Below are positions 50,301-62,300 of a stretch of DNA of 64,000 nt, piece after piece. Every line of letters begins with the position of its first letter. Position 1 is the first letter of the stretch. The DNA lies in NCBI GenBank assembly GCA_009741485.1, contig CM019214.1, positions 24,450,329-24,514,328 of the forward strand, given 5' to 3'. A model generated the notes under the pieces. It was not told the DNA's origin. It did not search any database and saw only the letters and a program-made list of their open reading frames with translations. The translations under genes were made by a program, and so were the position numbers. This DNA comes from Malurus cyaneus samueli. Taxonomy: Eukaryota; Chordata; Aves; Passeriformes; Maluridae.

Positions 50301-53300
50301 GTTTACTAACTGTGATTTATTGACTTGGAAACGGGATGTTGCATCTCATTGTAACAATCCAAATGATAGGCACAATATTATTAAGTCTGTGTTGATGACA
50401 TATAACCCCAGCTGGGGAGACACATAAGTTTTGTTAGAAATGTGTTTATTTATGGAGAGAAAAAGAGCAGTTTTAGAAAAAGCAAAGGAGGGACTGACTA
50501 GGGGAAAAATTGAGGGAGCAGAAATACCAAATCCTGATGAGCTTCTCCTAAAGAATATCTTGAATGGCATCTGAATGAAGATGTTGAATTAAAAGGAGTA
50601 AAAATATTGATTTTGTATGGAATTCATAATGGAGTGGGGAAACCTAAGAGTCTTGTGAAGTTGTATGAGGTAAAGCAGGGAGACAGAGAATCTCCATTAG
50701 CTTTTTATGAGTGGTTGTGTGAAGTGGCTCATAAATGGACAGACTTGGACCAGGAGAGTGAGGGTAATAGGATGTTGCTCAATATGCTTTTAATGGGACA
50801 GCTGGCACTGGGTATTAAGAACCTCTTGGGCAAAAAATTGTCTGTTTGCCATTAGTGGGAGATATTTCAGTTCTACTCTAATGTGCTTTTGGTCTTGCCC
50901 TGACATGCAGAATGTCTTACAGTGAGTGGTGTCAGTGGTCATTTTGAACAGAGTCTTGGTTTTTCTAAACTGATAACTACAACAGCTGAAAAATATGGGA
51001 CAGTATTCAGCAAAATCAGAATTCTTAGTAAATCCACCACATTGGGATTAATGTGCTGTGGGAAGGCCTGGAAGGAGGTACCGAGCCATGTATTTGGCCA
51101 GTTGCTGTCACTTTGGAGAAGTGACTAGTGAGAATATTATAAATTACGAAATGTGTACTTGCAAGAGATAGGTTGAATCTATACCTGTACAAGCACTACC
51201 CTTGCAGTTGGGAAATGCAGTAGAAACTCCGAGGGATGTCGGTGGGGAATGCTACACTGGTGTATTCAAAAGAGTTGCTTCAATTATCCTCCTGGCAAAG
51301 TTACATAAGAAGGCCTCAAGCTGCGGTACAAAAAGCCTTAAAAAATACTAGCCCTGTGAGCATGACTCCTTCCTTTCTCCGCATGCTTAGGTTGCTCTGT
51401 TGCCAGATAAATCTGTCTTGTTATAAGGGGGAACTCTCAGTCATTAGGGTGAGGAATTTCCACCGTGAACCTGAGTTCTGGTCAGTGTATTTTTAGGGAC
51501 TATTCACTGTAGTTGTTTAAAATTAATTTTGGAAATAAACTGTTTTCTGCTTTTCCCCAACACGTTTTTCCTTAGGTCCTATTCTAGCACATCAATAGAA
51601 GATGCCATGAAAAAGGGAGAAGAGCCCCCTACTCCACCTCCAAGGCCGCAAAAATCACATTCCAGAGCTTCCTCTTTGGATCTGAACAAAATATTTCAGC
51701 AAAACACACAAGGTAAAGCTTGCTTTCTTTGCTCCTTCTGAGACCTTTCAGGTTAGCTGTGTGCTTGGCAGCTTGATCTGTTTGCAGAAAAGCTTGGCAA
51801 TGTGTGCATATGCTGGCCTGGGCTGCAGATAGTAATGCACTGCAGAACAGGAGTAGTTGCTCTTGCTTGTGTTACATTGCCACTGAGGGGAAAAACCACT
51901 GTTTCTATAATTAAGGTGATTATAATGTTTTCTGGCACAGTTATGGGAAGTTTAACATATGGTAGTCTATCATCAATGACTGTTTATAACCAGTCTGGCT
52001 GTTTAGACAACTCTCATCAGTAACTACAATATAATTGATTTTTATTACTATTTATTTTTTATAGTTCTGAAACAGGGAAAAAAAACCCTTAATGTTTAAA
52101 CTGGGAGAAAGAAAGCAAACATTTTTGATGTAAAAGCCTAACATATGTGTGGGGACAATCAGAAGCCGCTCTTAGAGTAAAAAGAAAGGGCAATTTCTTT
52201 TGACAGGGGTGCATGTTGAGGGGAGAGAAAGAAAATGTAGAGTAGTAGCTGGGGTCAACAGAAAGAAAATGGCTTTTGAGCACATTATCCTTGAGTCTGC
52301 CTCTTGCCCTCAAAGGAGAGGAGCTGTTTGCTCAGGGCAGCAGTCACCCAGAGTGGCTGTGCTTCAGCTGTGTCCTTGGGGTTTGTGTGCTGCACTCCAA
52401 TCATCTGACTCAAGGACTGCCTGAAACACCGTTGTGCTTCCACTGCAGAAGAAAGCCAAGGCTTGACTGTGTCAAGGAATGTTTAACTGAGCTCTCTAAC
52501 GTGGTTCTTGGAGTAGAAAAGAGTTCTACCTCTTGCTGTATGGGACTTCTTTTGTGCAAACTGCAGAGAATTCAAGAGTCCTGCTGTGCATGCTGAACTC
52601 TGAAACCCAATGGGAATAAACATTTTTTTTTTGTTTTTGCCTAACACAGAGCAGTAATTCCTTATCTTCGTTCCTGTTGAGGGATTTGGTGCTTCCAATT
52701 TTGGTTTTGTTATACATCAAAATAAAACCCCAAACAGAGCCAAGTGCACATTTTCTATGGCAGCGAATCTTCTTGGAATCCAGATAACAAGTACAACTGG
52801 AAGGAAACAAACTGGGGTTTAAATTTCTCTTGGAACACAAATGAAAGAACATAAATTCTCAAGTCAATCTGTGAATGAAAATTAACACTGCTTTTGCAGT
52901 GGATCACTTTGAAAGTCACAAAGGGGTTTCTTTTGGGCAGGTTAACAAACTGTATGCAGTTTTGGGTGCCACAATATAAAAAAGACACAGAGAGCATCTG
53001 AAGGAAGGCAGCAAAGATGGTGAAGGGTCCAGAGGTGAAGCTGTTTGAGGAGCAGCTGAGGGCACTTGGTCTGTTCAGCCTGGAAGAGATTGAGGGGAGA
53101 CATAATTGCAGTTACAGCTTCCTTGTGAAGAGAAGAGAAGGGGCAGGCACTGATCTCTTCTCTCTGGTGACCAGGGATAGGACCCAAGGGAAATGCCCAA
53201 AGTTGTGTCAGGGAACATTTAGGTTGGCTAGCAGGAAAGTTTTGTTCCCCCAGTGGGTGTTCGGGCACTGGAACAGGCTCCTCTGGGAACTGATCATGGC

Positions 53301-56300
53301 ACCAACCCTGACTGAGTTTGAGAAGCTTTTGGGACACTCTCTCGGGCACAGGGTGTGACTGTTGGGGTGTCCTGTGCAGGGCCAGGAGTTTGATTTGATG
53401 ATCCTGGTGGATCCCTTTCAATTCAGGATGTTTTTGCTTCTATGTATATCCAGCATGACTATAATTATCCTATTTTCAGTACATCAATTTTTGTCCTGCT
53501 AATTCTTGTTCAGAAATAATTTTAGTTTGAGAAATTTGGTGGTTAATCTGCTTCCAGACTTGCAAAGGAATGCTCAGAAGTATTGAGTTTTGTTTTTTGC
53601 TTTCAGTTCCACATAGGTCATGTTGATCTATAGGTATCATTTCTTTAATTGTAAAACCATCTGTGCTTTGAAGTATTTGTTTTGTTTATTTCTTTTCTAA
53701 AGGGCAGAAAAATAAAAAAAAAATTGTTTTCATGTAAATTTAGTCAAAGACTGTGGCGAATCCTTGCTGTAGGCACTGACATTTTTTTTTGTGTGTGTGT
53801 GTGTGTGCGTTTTGTTACTCATTTACTGCTGCTATATCATGTTTGTCACCATCTTATTACATCTTTCTCCTGGCCAGTATACACACAAAATATTTATCTG
53901 TGATGGCTGGGATGTCCAGCAATGCACTAGCCACAAAAACTGTGCTTTAAAATTGTTGAATTGGGAGGTAACTGGACTTGAGGAAGGTGCCCTCATTCAC
54001 AGTTCATATCTGCACTCCTCTGGGATGCTGCAATGAGTGATACCCAGGACAGACATATAAAAAGGATGAAAACTTACTGAAAGGCACACTTTCTGAAATA
54101 ACCAAGTGAATTTCTGTTAAGAAACAGAAACCACTTCTATTTTTGTTTTTTATTCGTGTAGTCTTTATGTTAGCTTCTGAGCAAAATTCTGTGCTGCTAG
54201 ACTCCATGTATTTCTTTTTGTTGAATATGTAATCTCTGTCATTTGGCCTGTGCTCATATTAAGAAAATACTTGGCCAGAGTTTATGCATTCCTGGAAGGA
54301 CAACAGCAGGTTTTAAGTAGAGACAAAAATGTCATTTTAAGTGCATACATGACCTGGTTTACTTCTTCATTTCTCCTGTAGCCCAGTCTCTAGTCAGATA
54401 CAAGCCAAGAGCTCCCAGAGTAAGACGTGGGTATTGAGGGGGCCAAAACTGGGACAGCTCAGAGCCCAGAGATCCTGCAGCAGAGCCCCAGCCACCTTCT
54501 AGCCTCAACAACAGCAGTTAGCTAGAGTCTGCCCTGGGGCAACTCTGGGACTGGGACAAGTCTCAGTTTAACTATTAAAGCCTGAAAATGCATCCATTGC
54601 CTTCTGATGTTCTGTTCAGTTCTGTTTGCAGTAAAGAATTTACTTCTGGTCTGTGATAGCAGTCTGAGTCTTGTTAGATTCATACAGTTGCCCCTGAAAT
54701 ACATTTTATTTCCCATTTAGTTTCATTTCTGAGTCACATAACTACTTTTAATTAACAGTTCTGTTGAACAAAGCATACTTGCTGGGAAAAGAGAGTTTGC
54801 TTTGATGAAACAATAGAATTGTCATAAACAGTGTCATTTCGTGTTATCGGGAAGCAGATTGAACAAAACAGCCATGTAACTATTTACAAATGGATTTTTG
54901 ACTGGGGGTTTTCAGCACTCATTTGCTTTTGAAACTCACCTCCTGCTGTGGCTGTCCCTGCGGTGAGGAACGTGTGGAATGCAGGCACCATTTTTTACAT
55001 CAGCTTGTAGGGAAGCACTCACTGTAACCTGGATTCTCTGCCTCTGGGTCGCAGGTTTCAGCCAGCAACAAGGGGCTAGTATTTTGGGGGTTTTCTCCCT
55101 TTTAAAATGTGAGGTGTTAAGTTCCAGACACGGTCAGGCAGAAACACAACAAGCATTTTATCGCAAGTGCAGTATTTTCTGTTACAGATGATGTTTTCCT
55201 GACTACAGTCAGATCTGTAACCTCTGATGGCTGCCAGACAAGAAAGCATTCTGTTTGTCGTAAATATAGTCACAGAAAAGGAGCAAGGGAACAGATTTAT
55301 TGGTGTGCATCAGTACTGCCATCAGTGATATAAGTGTGTCCCCACATCACTTCTCTACTCCCTCATACACGTGTTTCCCAAGCACTTTAAAGTGGGTGCT
55401 TTCATCATTAAGACTCAATCAGTGCAATTGTCTTTCTGCACCCTCTCATTTTCATTAGTGCTAAAAGAAGATAGTTCAGCATCACATTTTACCTTCTTTT
55501 TCATGCCTTTGAAGAAGACTTTTCATTACTTCTTTACTTCATCAGACTTCCATTACTTCATTCAATTAGCACATCCTTGAGCTTTCAGGCTTGATGGGTT
55601 TTGGTTGCCAAATGTGGAGATTAGTGACTAATTCAATGTATGTTGAGATATCTTTTTTTTTCGTATTTGCCTAAGTCAAATTCTTTGTATTTCCGAATGG
55701 TTTTAAGTCTACATGTAAAATGAAACAGTTCTTAATTGTGTAGGAAAGAGGATTTTGAGAATTAAAATGATTGTTGCTCTGATGTCATAGATGTTTTGAT
55801 ACAAACAGGCCCAAATAGTATCCATAATACTGTTTTTCCAGTTGCTTTCACGAATATATTTTCAAATAAATTATCTTTTTAGCTTAGTGAGCCAAATGCA
55901 AGCGACTTTCCCTTTTGTGCACATGAAACTGAGTACAAGAAATGCTGCAAAACTTAAGCTAGAAAAGCATGATTACTGTATTATCTTCTGTATTATTTTA
56001 TGCTTAATTGTGTTTGCTAGGAAATGTCTGTGTCCATTGAGGTTAGCTGTCTGAAAAATTTAGTTGCTAAAGACAGACTTTTAACGGGTGTTGCAGTTAC
56101 GTTTTTGTATTACCATGAGGACAGATTTCTTAACTAAAATTTTATTTGAAAGCCAAAGTGACACAGGGGGAACTTAGAGTAGTAATGTTCTTTTTTTAAG
56201 GCTGAATTTATATCACAGTGAATTTAATTAAGTAATTTATTTTTAGGACTCCTTCCTCTCATTGCTCTTATATTAGTCTTGATTTAGTAAAATCCAGCTA

Positions 56301-59300
56301 CTTTCTTGGGATTTTGTTCGTGCTGTAATACTGTACTGTCTTGCATGGTACTGTGTTGTGTTTATTAATCATTAAACATTAAATTGGGGAGATGAGAATT
56401 CTGAAGGGCTTTTATTTTAGAGAAGACATAATGGCAAATACCCTCACCAAATATGCTATTTCACAAATTATTGTTTGCATAGTGTACAGGAGCTCAAATA
56501 TTGCAAGCTTCATCAAGTGAGGAGTGTAGAGTCAAGGTAGTGACTGGTTGTGAGGGTTGTGACAAATTTAAATTAAAAATGTCTTTGCATTAAGAATGTC
56601 TATGCATAAAAATGTCTTTATGCATAAAAATGCATGAAGCATAGAGAGCACAAAATTGAGCTGCTATTCATATTTTTCTCTGGCTATGAAACACATTTTT
56701 TAAATAATTGCTGCAAAAAATACATCTTATAATCAGAAAATAATTTTTTTTTCTTTTCGGATTCCTTTCCTGATCTTTTACTGGAGCTGCTGTTTTTTTC
56801 TAGTACTGTTCCCCTTCAGAATATATTTGATTACTGAACTGAACTTATTCTGAATAAAATATTCATGTCTTCCTTCTGATTTGAATGGAGGAGCTTTGCA
56901 CCTCTCAGCCTTTTAAAATTTTTTATGAAGGATTTATGTGTTTCTGTGTAACTTTTGTCTTTGCCCAACTGGACAAGAATATAATTAATGTTGAATGAGA
57001 TGGAGAAAATAGTGAGGATATAAATGGATGAATGGTTATTACATGATAGGAATCTGATGGGGTAACTTAATTTTGCATTTTTAGATTTTAAAATTTTTGT
57101 GACGATCTCTAAGGTCTGAGTCCAGACAGTACTTTACTGGGGTGAATCCCACCAGCCTTGCAAATGTAGCTGTTTCTTTACAATTTGTGTCAGTAAACGG
57201 AACTTTTTAAAAACTGTATTTTCCCATTTATCTAATCTTAGCTCTTTCAGGGATTGAGGAATGATTTGCAGTCTGTTTTCATCCTGTTGCAAGTTGTTAA
57301 AAATTAAATATTTATCCAAGAACTATTCTACAGAAAACTGCAAAGGTTGAAATGTTCTTGATTAGCCCTACCAGCCCCACTGACCTTTTTCACGATCCCA
57401 TCTGGATTTTACTCTGTTCTGTGAAAAAATGTTCATCCATCATGGAAACAGCTTTGCAGTTAAACAAGAGAGGATCTGATGTGGAACAGGGTTCAAGGGG
57501 TTCAAGCTGCCTCCCTTGTGGCAGGGAAGGCCCTGGGAGATGCAGATGTCCCCAAGAAGTGTGTGAGCCACAGTGGGACCAGAGAGGTGGTGGCTGTTTG
57601 AGTGTGTCCATGTGGGAAATGGAACCTCCAGCACTGCCCCCCAGATCTCCAGAGGGGACAGAAAGCTCTGGAAATGTGCTTCTGTGGGAGGTAGGTGGAG
57701 AAACTGTGCCTCCCTGTGGGTGGAGGATGGAGCTGAAGAAGTGAGACAGAACAAAGTTTTGGATAGTTTTGTTTAAGGGCAAAGGGAGAAGGGAGAAACA
57801 GTCCCCAAATAGAAGCATACAGAACAGGAAAGGGTAGAGAAAATAGTAACTATAAAATTAAATGGTTTAAGGAAAGCGAGGGACAGGGAGTAAAAATACA
57901 GACACTGTGGATATATGACACAAACTAGAAAATAGATTTTTTTTAAAATCTGATTTACAGATTTTCTTAACACATGCTGAAATTTATGGCTAGGACATTA
58001 AAAATAGACATCATAAGAAAAGCTCTCTAATGATATTTTGCTTGTTTTATTTGGAAGTGACCCATCAGATACTTGAGCATTCAGTGTCCTGAATGGTCAC
58101 AACTGTGAGTTCATAGTGCAGAAGCATTAATTACTTTAGGTCTGGCTGTATGTCTTCCTAATTACTTGGAAAGTATGTGGGTAATTTCCCACACAGTTTA
58201 GGTACAAATGATGTTTTGTATGATTAGCACCTGAAACACACCCGTAACAAGAGTGTGCCTGTGACATTAGGTGTGTCTGTTATTTGCTGACACATGAAAC
58301 TGCCTACAGAGCAGGTTCCCAAAACTAACTGTGGGAAGGGAGGTCATTCTGCCACTGGCAATGGTTTTTACAGCATTTTTACAAACATAGTAACAAAGTT
58401 AATGTCAGGAGTCTAAAATACTTTTTTTTTTGTAATGCTAGTACCTTCTGAGGACACATTAGTAAGAGTTATTGAAACAGATTCCTGGATCAGAGGTATT
58501 TCACNNNNNNNGAGATTTAATAAATCAGATCTCTTGAGAAATGGTTATTTCACAATCACATACTAATGCTGTTGTCAGGAATGTAAATAAATGAAGTTGT
58601 CAGGAATGTAAATAAATGGTGTCAGTGTTGGGGGATAACAAAGCACCAGTTTCACTGAGCGAGAATAGAAGTTTAGTAAGAAAGAGGTGAACAGAAACCA
58701 GCTTAGACACAGAACTTTTCTGTGCTCTGCTTTTGGCAACAGAAGCAGGAAAAATATCTCCAAAACCTCTCCAGAATAGTGCGGTGGAAGAGTGAAAATG
58801 CTGCTTTCCCTGAGGCACCAAAGCTTTAGGAAGTTGGGGGAACTGAAGAATAATTAATTCTGCTAGCTTATCTTTCTTGAACTGATTGCAGTATCTTATC
58901 CCCTTTGCTTCCTGATAAATTTAATTGGTTGGTCTTTTGTTGAACCTGATCTGGGAGCTCAGGACTCTGAAGCAGCATAAACTGATGGAAATCCACCATG
59001 CAGCCATCCTCTCCATCAAACAGTGCTGTAGCATCCACTTGAAAAATACCAGGTACATCAGCCAGGCACTCTCTTTTGACTTGAGATAAAGTCAGGCTCC
59101 TTTGGTAGGCAGGGTCCAGTTTCACTTTGGCCAGCTGGGTACAAAATGGTTCTTGACCCAGGAAAAGCATCCTTCTTTCAGTACACTGCTTATGTGTGTG
59201 TTCCATCCAGATGGGAAGGAAGGACTGCATTTGTTCCACCCTAAGTTTTAACTTGTGTGAAGTGATAATCAAACTAAGGTGATAGACATCTAAAACCAAG

Positions 59301-62300
59301 ATATCATCTGCATGCAAGGAACTAATATGAAATGGAATGGAAATTTTCAGGAAGTGTAGTTTTATATGCTGCTGTTCTGGTATTAGTTTTAAAAAACAGC
59401 AGGCATCCAGAAGCTCCAGAAGCTATTATGGCATTTTTTAATTCAGTACTGAAAATCAAGAGCATAAGTGACTGTCATTGGGTAAGAGAATTACAGCACC
59501 TTGCTTTTATATTGCTCTAAAGGATCCCATGGGCCCAGACTTGTTCATCATAGTTTTGGGATTCTCTACTGCTGCTGTGCCTGGTGAGCTAAATACTTCC
59601 ATGGGTTTGTGTGGGCTATAACTTATATTATAAGTTATAACTTATATTTTTCCTTCATCTCCTATTCCTACATCAAATGAGTCAAGTAAAGGAGCTATCT
59701 GAGTAGTTACTGGGATTGATACTTTTTACTACCACAAATACTGATTAAGTGCTGAGTGTTGTTGTCAGCTGGGGAGGTTGGAGGCAGAGTGGTCAGATAA
59801 GATGGCATGACCAGTTCTCAGAGTGTACTATTGCAGCCTGCTGTTTGTTTTAAAATATTAATCTACCTTCAGATTGGAAAACGTGGGTATTTTATCTAGT
59901 GTGGTGTCATGTTAGTACTATCAGACCTTTGTGATTGCCAAAATAGAGCAGAAAAATGGTCCTGGAAGGTTTCCATGCAGATAATCCATCTTAAAGTGTA
60001 AACATGCTAAGTAAAGAGCCATGATTTCTGAACTGAAAACCTTATCTTTGTGGGAGTAACTAGTGCATGAAAATGCTGTCATTTGCAGGAATACATGTGA
60101 TATGGATACTTAAATACATTTTACTGGTCCCTGTATGGGCTTTCCATTGTGTGATTTGCCTTACATGATGGGACTTTGGGCAGTCTGATCCAGGTGAAGA
60201 TGTCCCTGCTCATGACAGGGAGGTTGGGTTGAGCTGATCAGTAAAGGTCCCTTCCAGCCCAAACTGATTCTGTGGCTCAGCGTGGTTTGGATGCCACCAA
60301 GTTGCCCAGTAGCAAGGGAACCTGTGCAAGGCCCATCCCACTCCCTAGGCTTCTGCACAGGGTATGAAGACTTCTTTTCAAAGGAAAACCAGCTCATCCA
60401 GGCTCTGAAGTGTGCACCTGGAAGCACAACATTTGTTTACTTTTCTGTTTGCTGCTCAGCCCCAGGTACTTGCTTTTATTTTGGAAACAGACCTTCCCCT
60501 GGATTTGTGTTTGCTCTGAGAATGAAGCTGTGCTGCCATCTCCAGCAGCAAGTGCTGACCTGTGCAGGGCACTGTCCTGGGAAGGAGAACATTCTGCAGT
60601 AGCTGACAGTACAAATCACCTGCTAATGCACAGGAAAACCTACGAGTATCTGTTCATACTGTCCTCTTCCAGGGTAGTGACAATGGAGAAGGCTGAAGCC
60701 TGGGGGGTTTTTATAAGTTGTTGTGAGTCCTCCGAAGTCAGCTAACTTTCACTAGTAATTGTGCTCACATAAGCGGGATTTCCTTCTAAGAACAGGCCAA
60801 AGATCTCCTGCAACAGCAGGAATTTTATGAATATTTCATGAGTAGCTTAAGTTAGAATTTTTAGGATTAAGAGGAAACTGGGTCAAATTCACATGTTGTA
60901 TCTAACTTCTTTAATGCTAGATTCATACGTGTTGCATTTTGAAAGATGAAGAAGTAGGTTTTTTGAGGTAGCATTTTTTGTGTGGTGAAGTGGTTTTTTT
61001 TTCATTTGACTATTCTGTGGAACAATTACTTTTCCCTTTGGAATTTTGTGGGCCAAATCTCAGGAGACTCATGGAGTTTCACAGTGTGTCCAAGGACTTC
61101 AGGAGATGCCCCTCCAACATGTGGTATCTCAGTTGGACGTTATTTTCAAGTATTGTCACTACAAGCTGTAGCTGCCAAAGCCACTGCCAGTGCCCAGATA
61201 AATGAAGTAATAACCTGAAGTTCAGGTTAAAGGAGAGGAAGTTTTCTTCCTTTCTAATGATCATTTGCATAGCAGAGATGGAGAACGTAGTTACCACATC
61301 ATGCTGTTATTGCAATGATCTGATAAACAGAATTAATGAAATGCAGGAGAAAGGACCCTGATGACTGTGGTTTCAAATCCCTCTTACACCCACAGGTGTG
61401 TTAGTGGCTCCCTTGCATAACTTCAGTTTTGTTTCAGTTTTTCTAACTCCCTCTTTATATTGTGTGAAATAGTGGTCTTTGTTTTTATACAAGAGATGAT
61501 GAAACAGGAGATGGAAAAAACCCACCAATGTATTATAAGCCTCTTTGGAGCTGTAAATAGTCACATTGAGCGTTCTCAGTGTTTTCACACACAGTTTTAC
61601 ACTCATGTCGCAATTATCTGTAATGGATAGTGGTTTTTTTCTTCATATTTTTAACCATGTAGACATTTTTAGATTTGATGTGTAAAATATATAAATGGCT
61701 AAGCTATAGCAAGGCTCTTAATGGTCTTTCTGGTCTTTTTAAAATATGCATGGAAATAAAAAGTGCATAAATGTAATTGATTGCTTGGCATTATTGTGGT
61801 AAAGGGCATTTCTGAGTTTAATACTGTTTCTTGTTACACGAAAATACACCAGTGCAAGATGGACTGTCTGCTGTCTTGGCCTGAGCAAGTGCTGAGCACT
61901 CAGAGCAGCAGGAGCTTGGGGAGGGTAACCCAGTTAGTCCTGGTTGATGCCTCTGTGCCAGCCTGGTCCTCCTCTCTGTCTCTTCTCAGCTGCCTTTGGA
62001 AGCTGTCATCTTTCCTGTAGTTTTGTCCCACAGTGGGTTTTAGGTATTTTAAGAAAACCAAGAATTACAGCTTTGGACATTCATGATTATTACCCTCCCT
62101 TTTGCTGGCTCAAACTGAAAACTAAATATTGATGTCTTAAAGGGGCCCAAACTAACTGTTAGGATTTGTCTTTCTCCTCCCTCTGAAATATCTCCCCTGA
62201 GTAATAACATGCAAATACAAATTATAAAACCAAAGAAATTTATTTCTTTTTTGTTCATTTAGGCTTTTGTGCTATTAATTCCATGGCAGATGTTTTCTTT

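Noticed and set aside
50922..51128. Cys-rich stretch considered as a retroviral zinc knuckle
   Set aside because: The spacing of Cys and His does not fit C-x2-C-x4-H-x4-C in any one frame. Left as uncertain flank of the gag fossil.
53017..53358. 113-codon frame resembling a protein
   Set aside because: Lies wholly inside a CR1 3' terminal copy.
57352..57818. 130-142-codon frames on both strands in a GC-rich patch
   Set aside because: Both strands are open at once, which points to low stop density, not coding.
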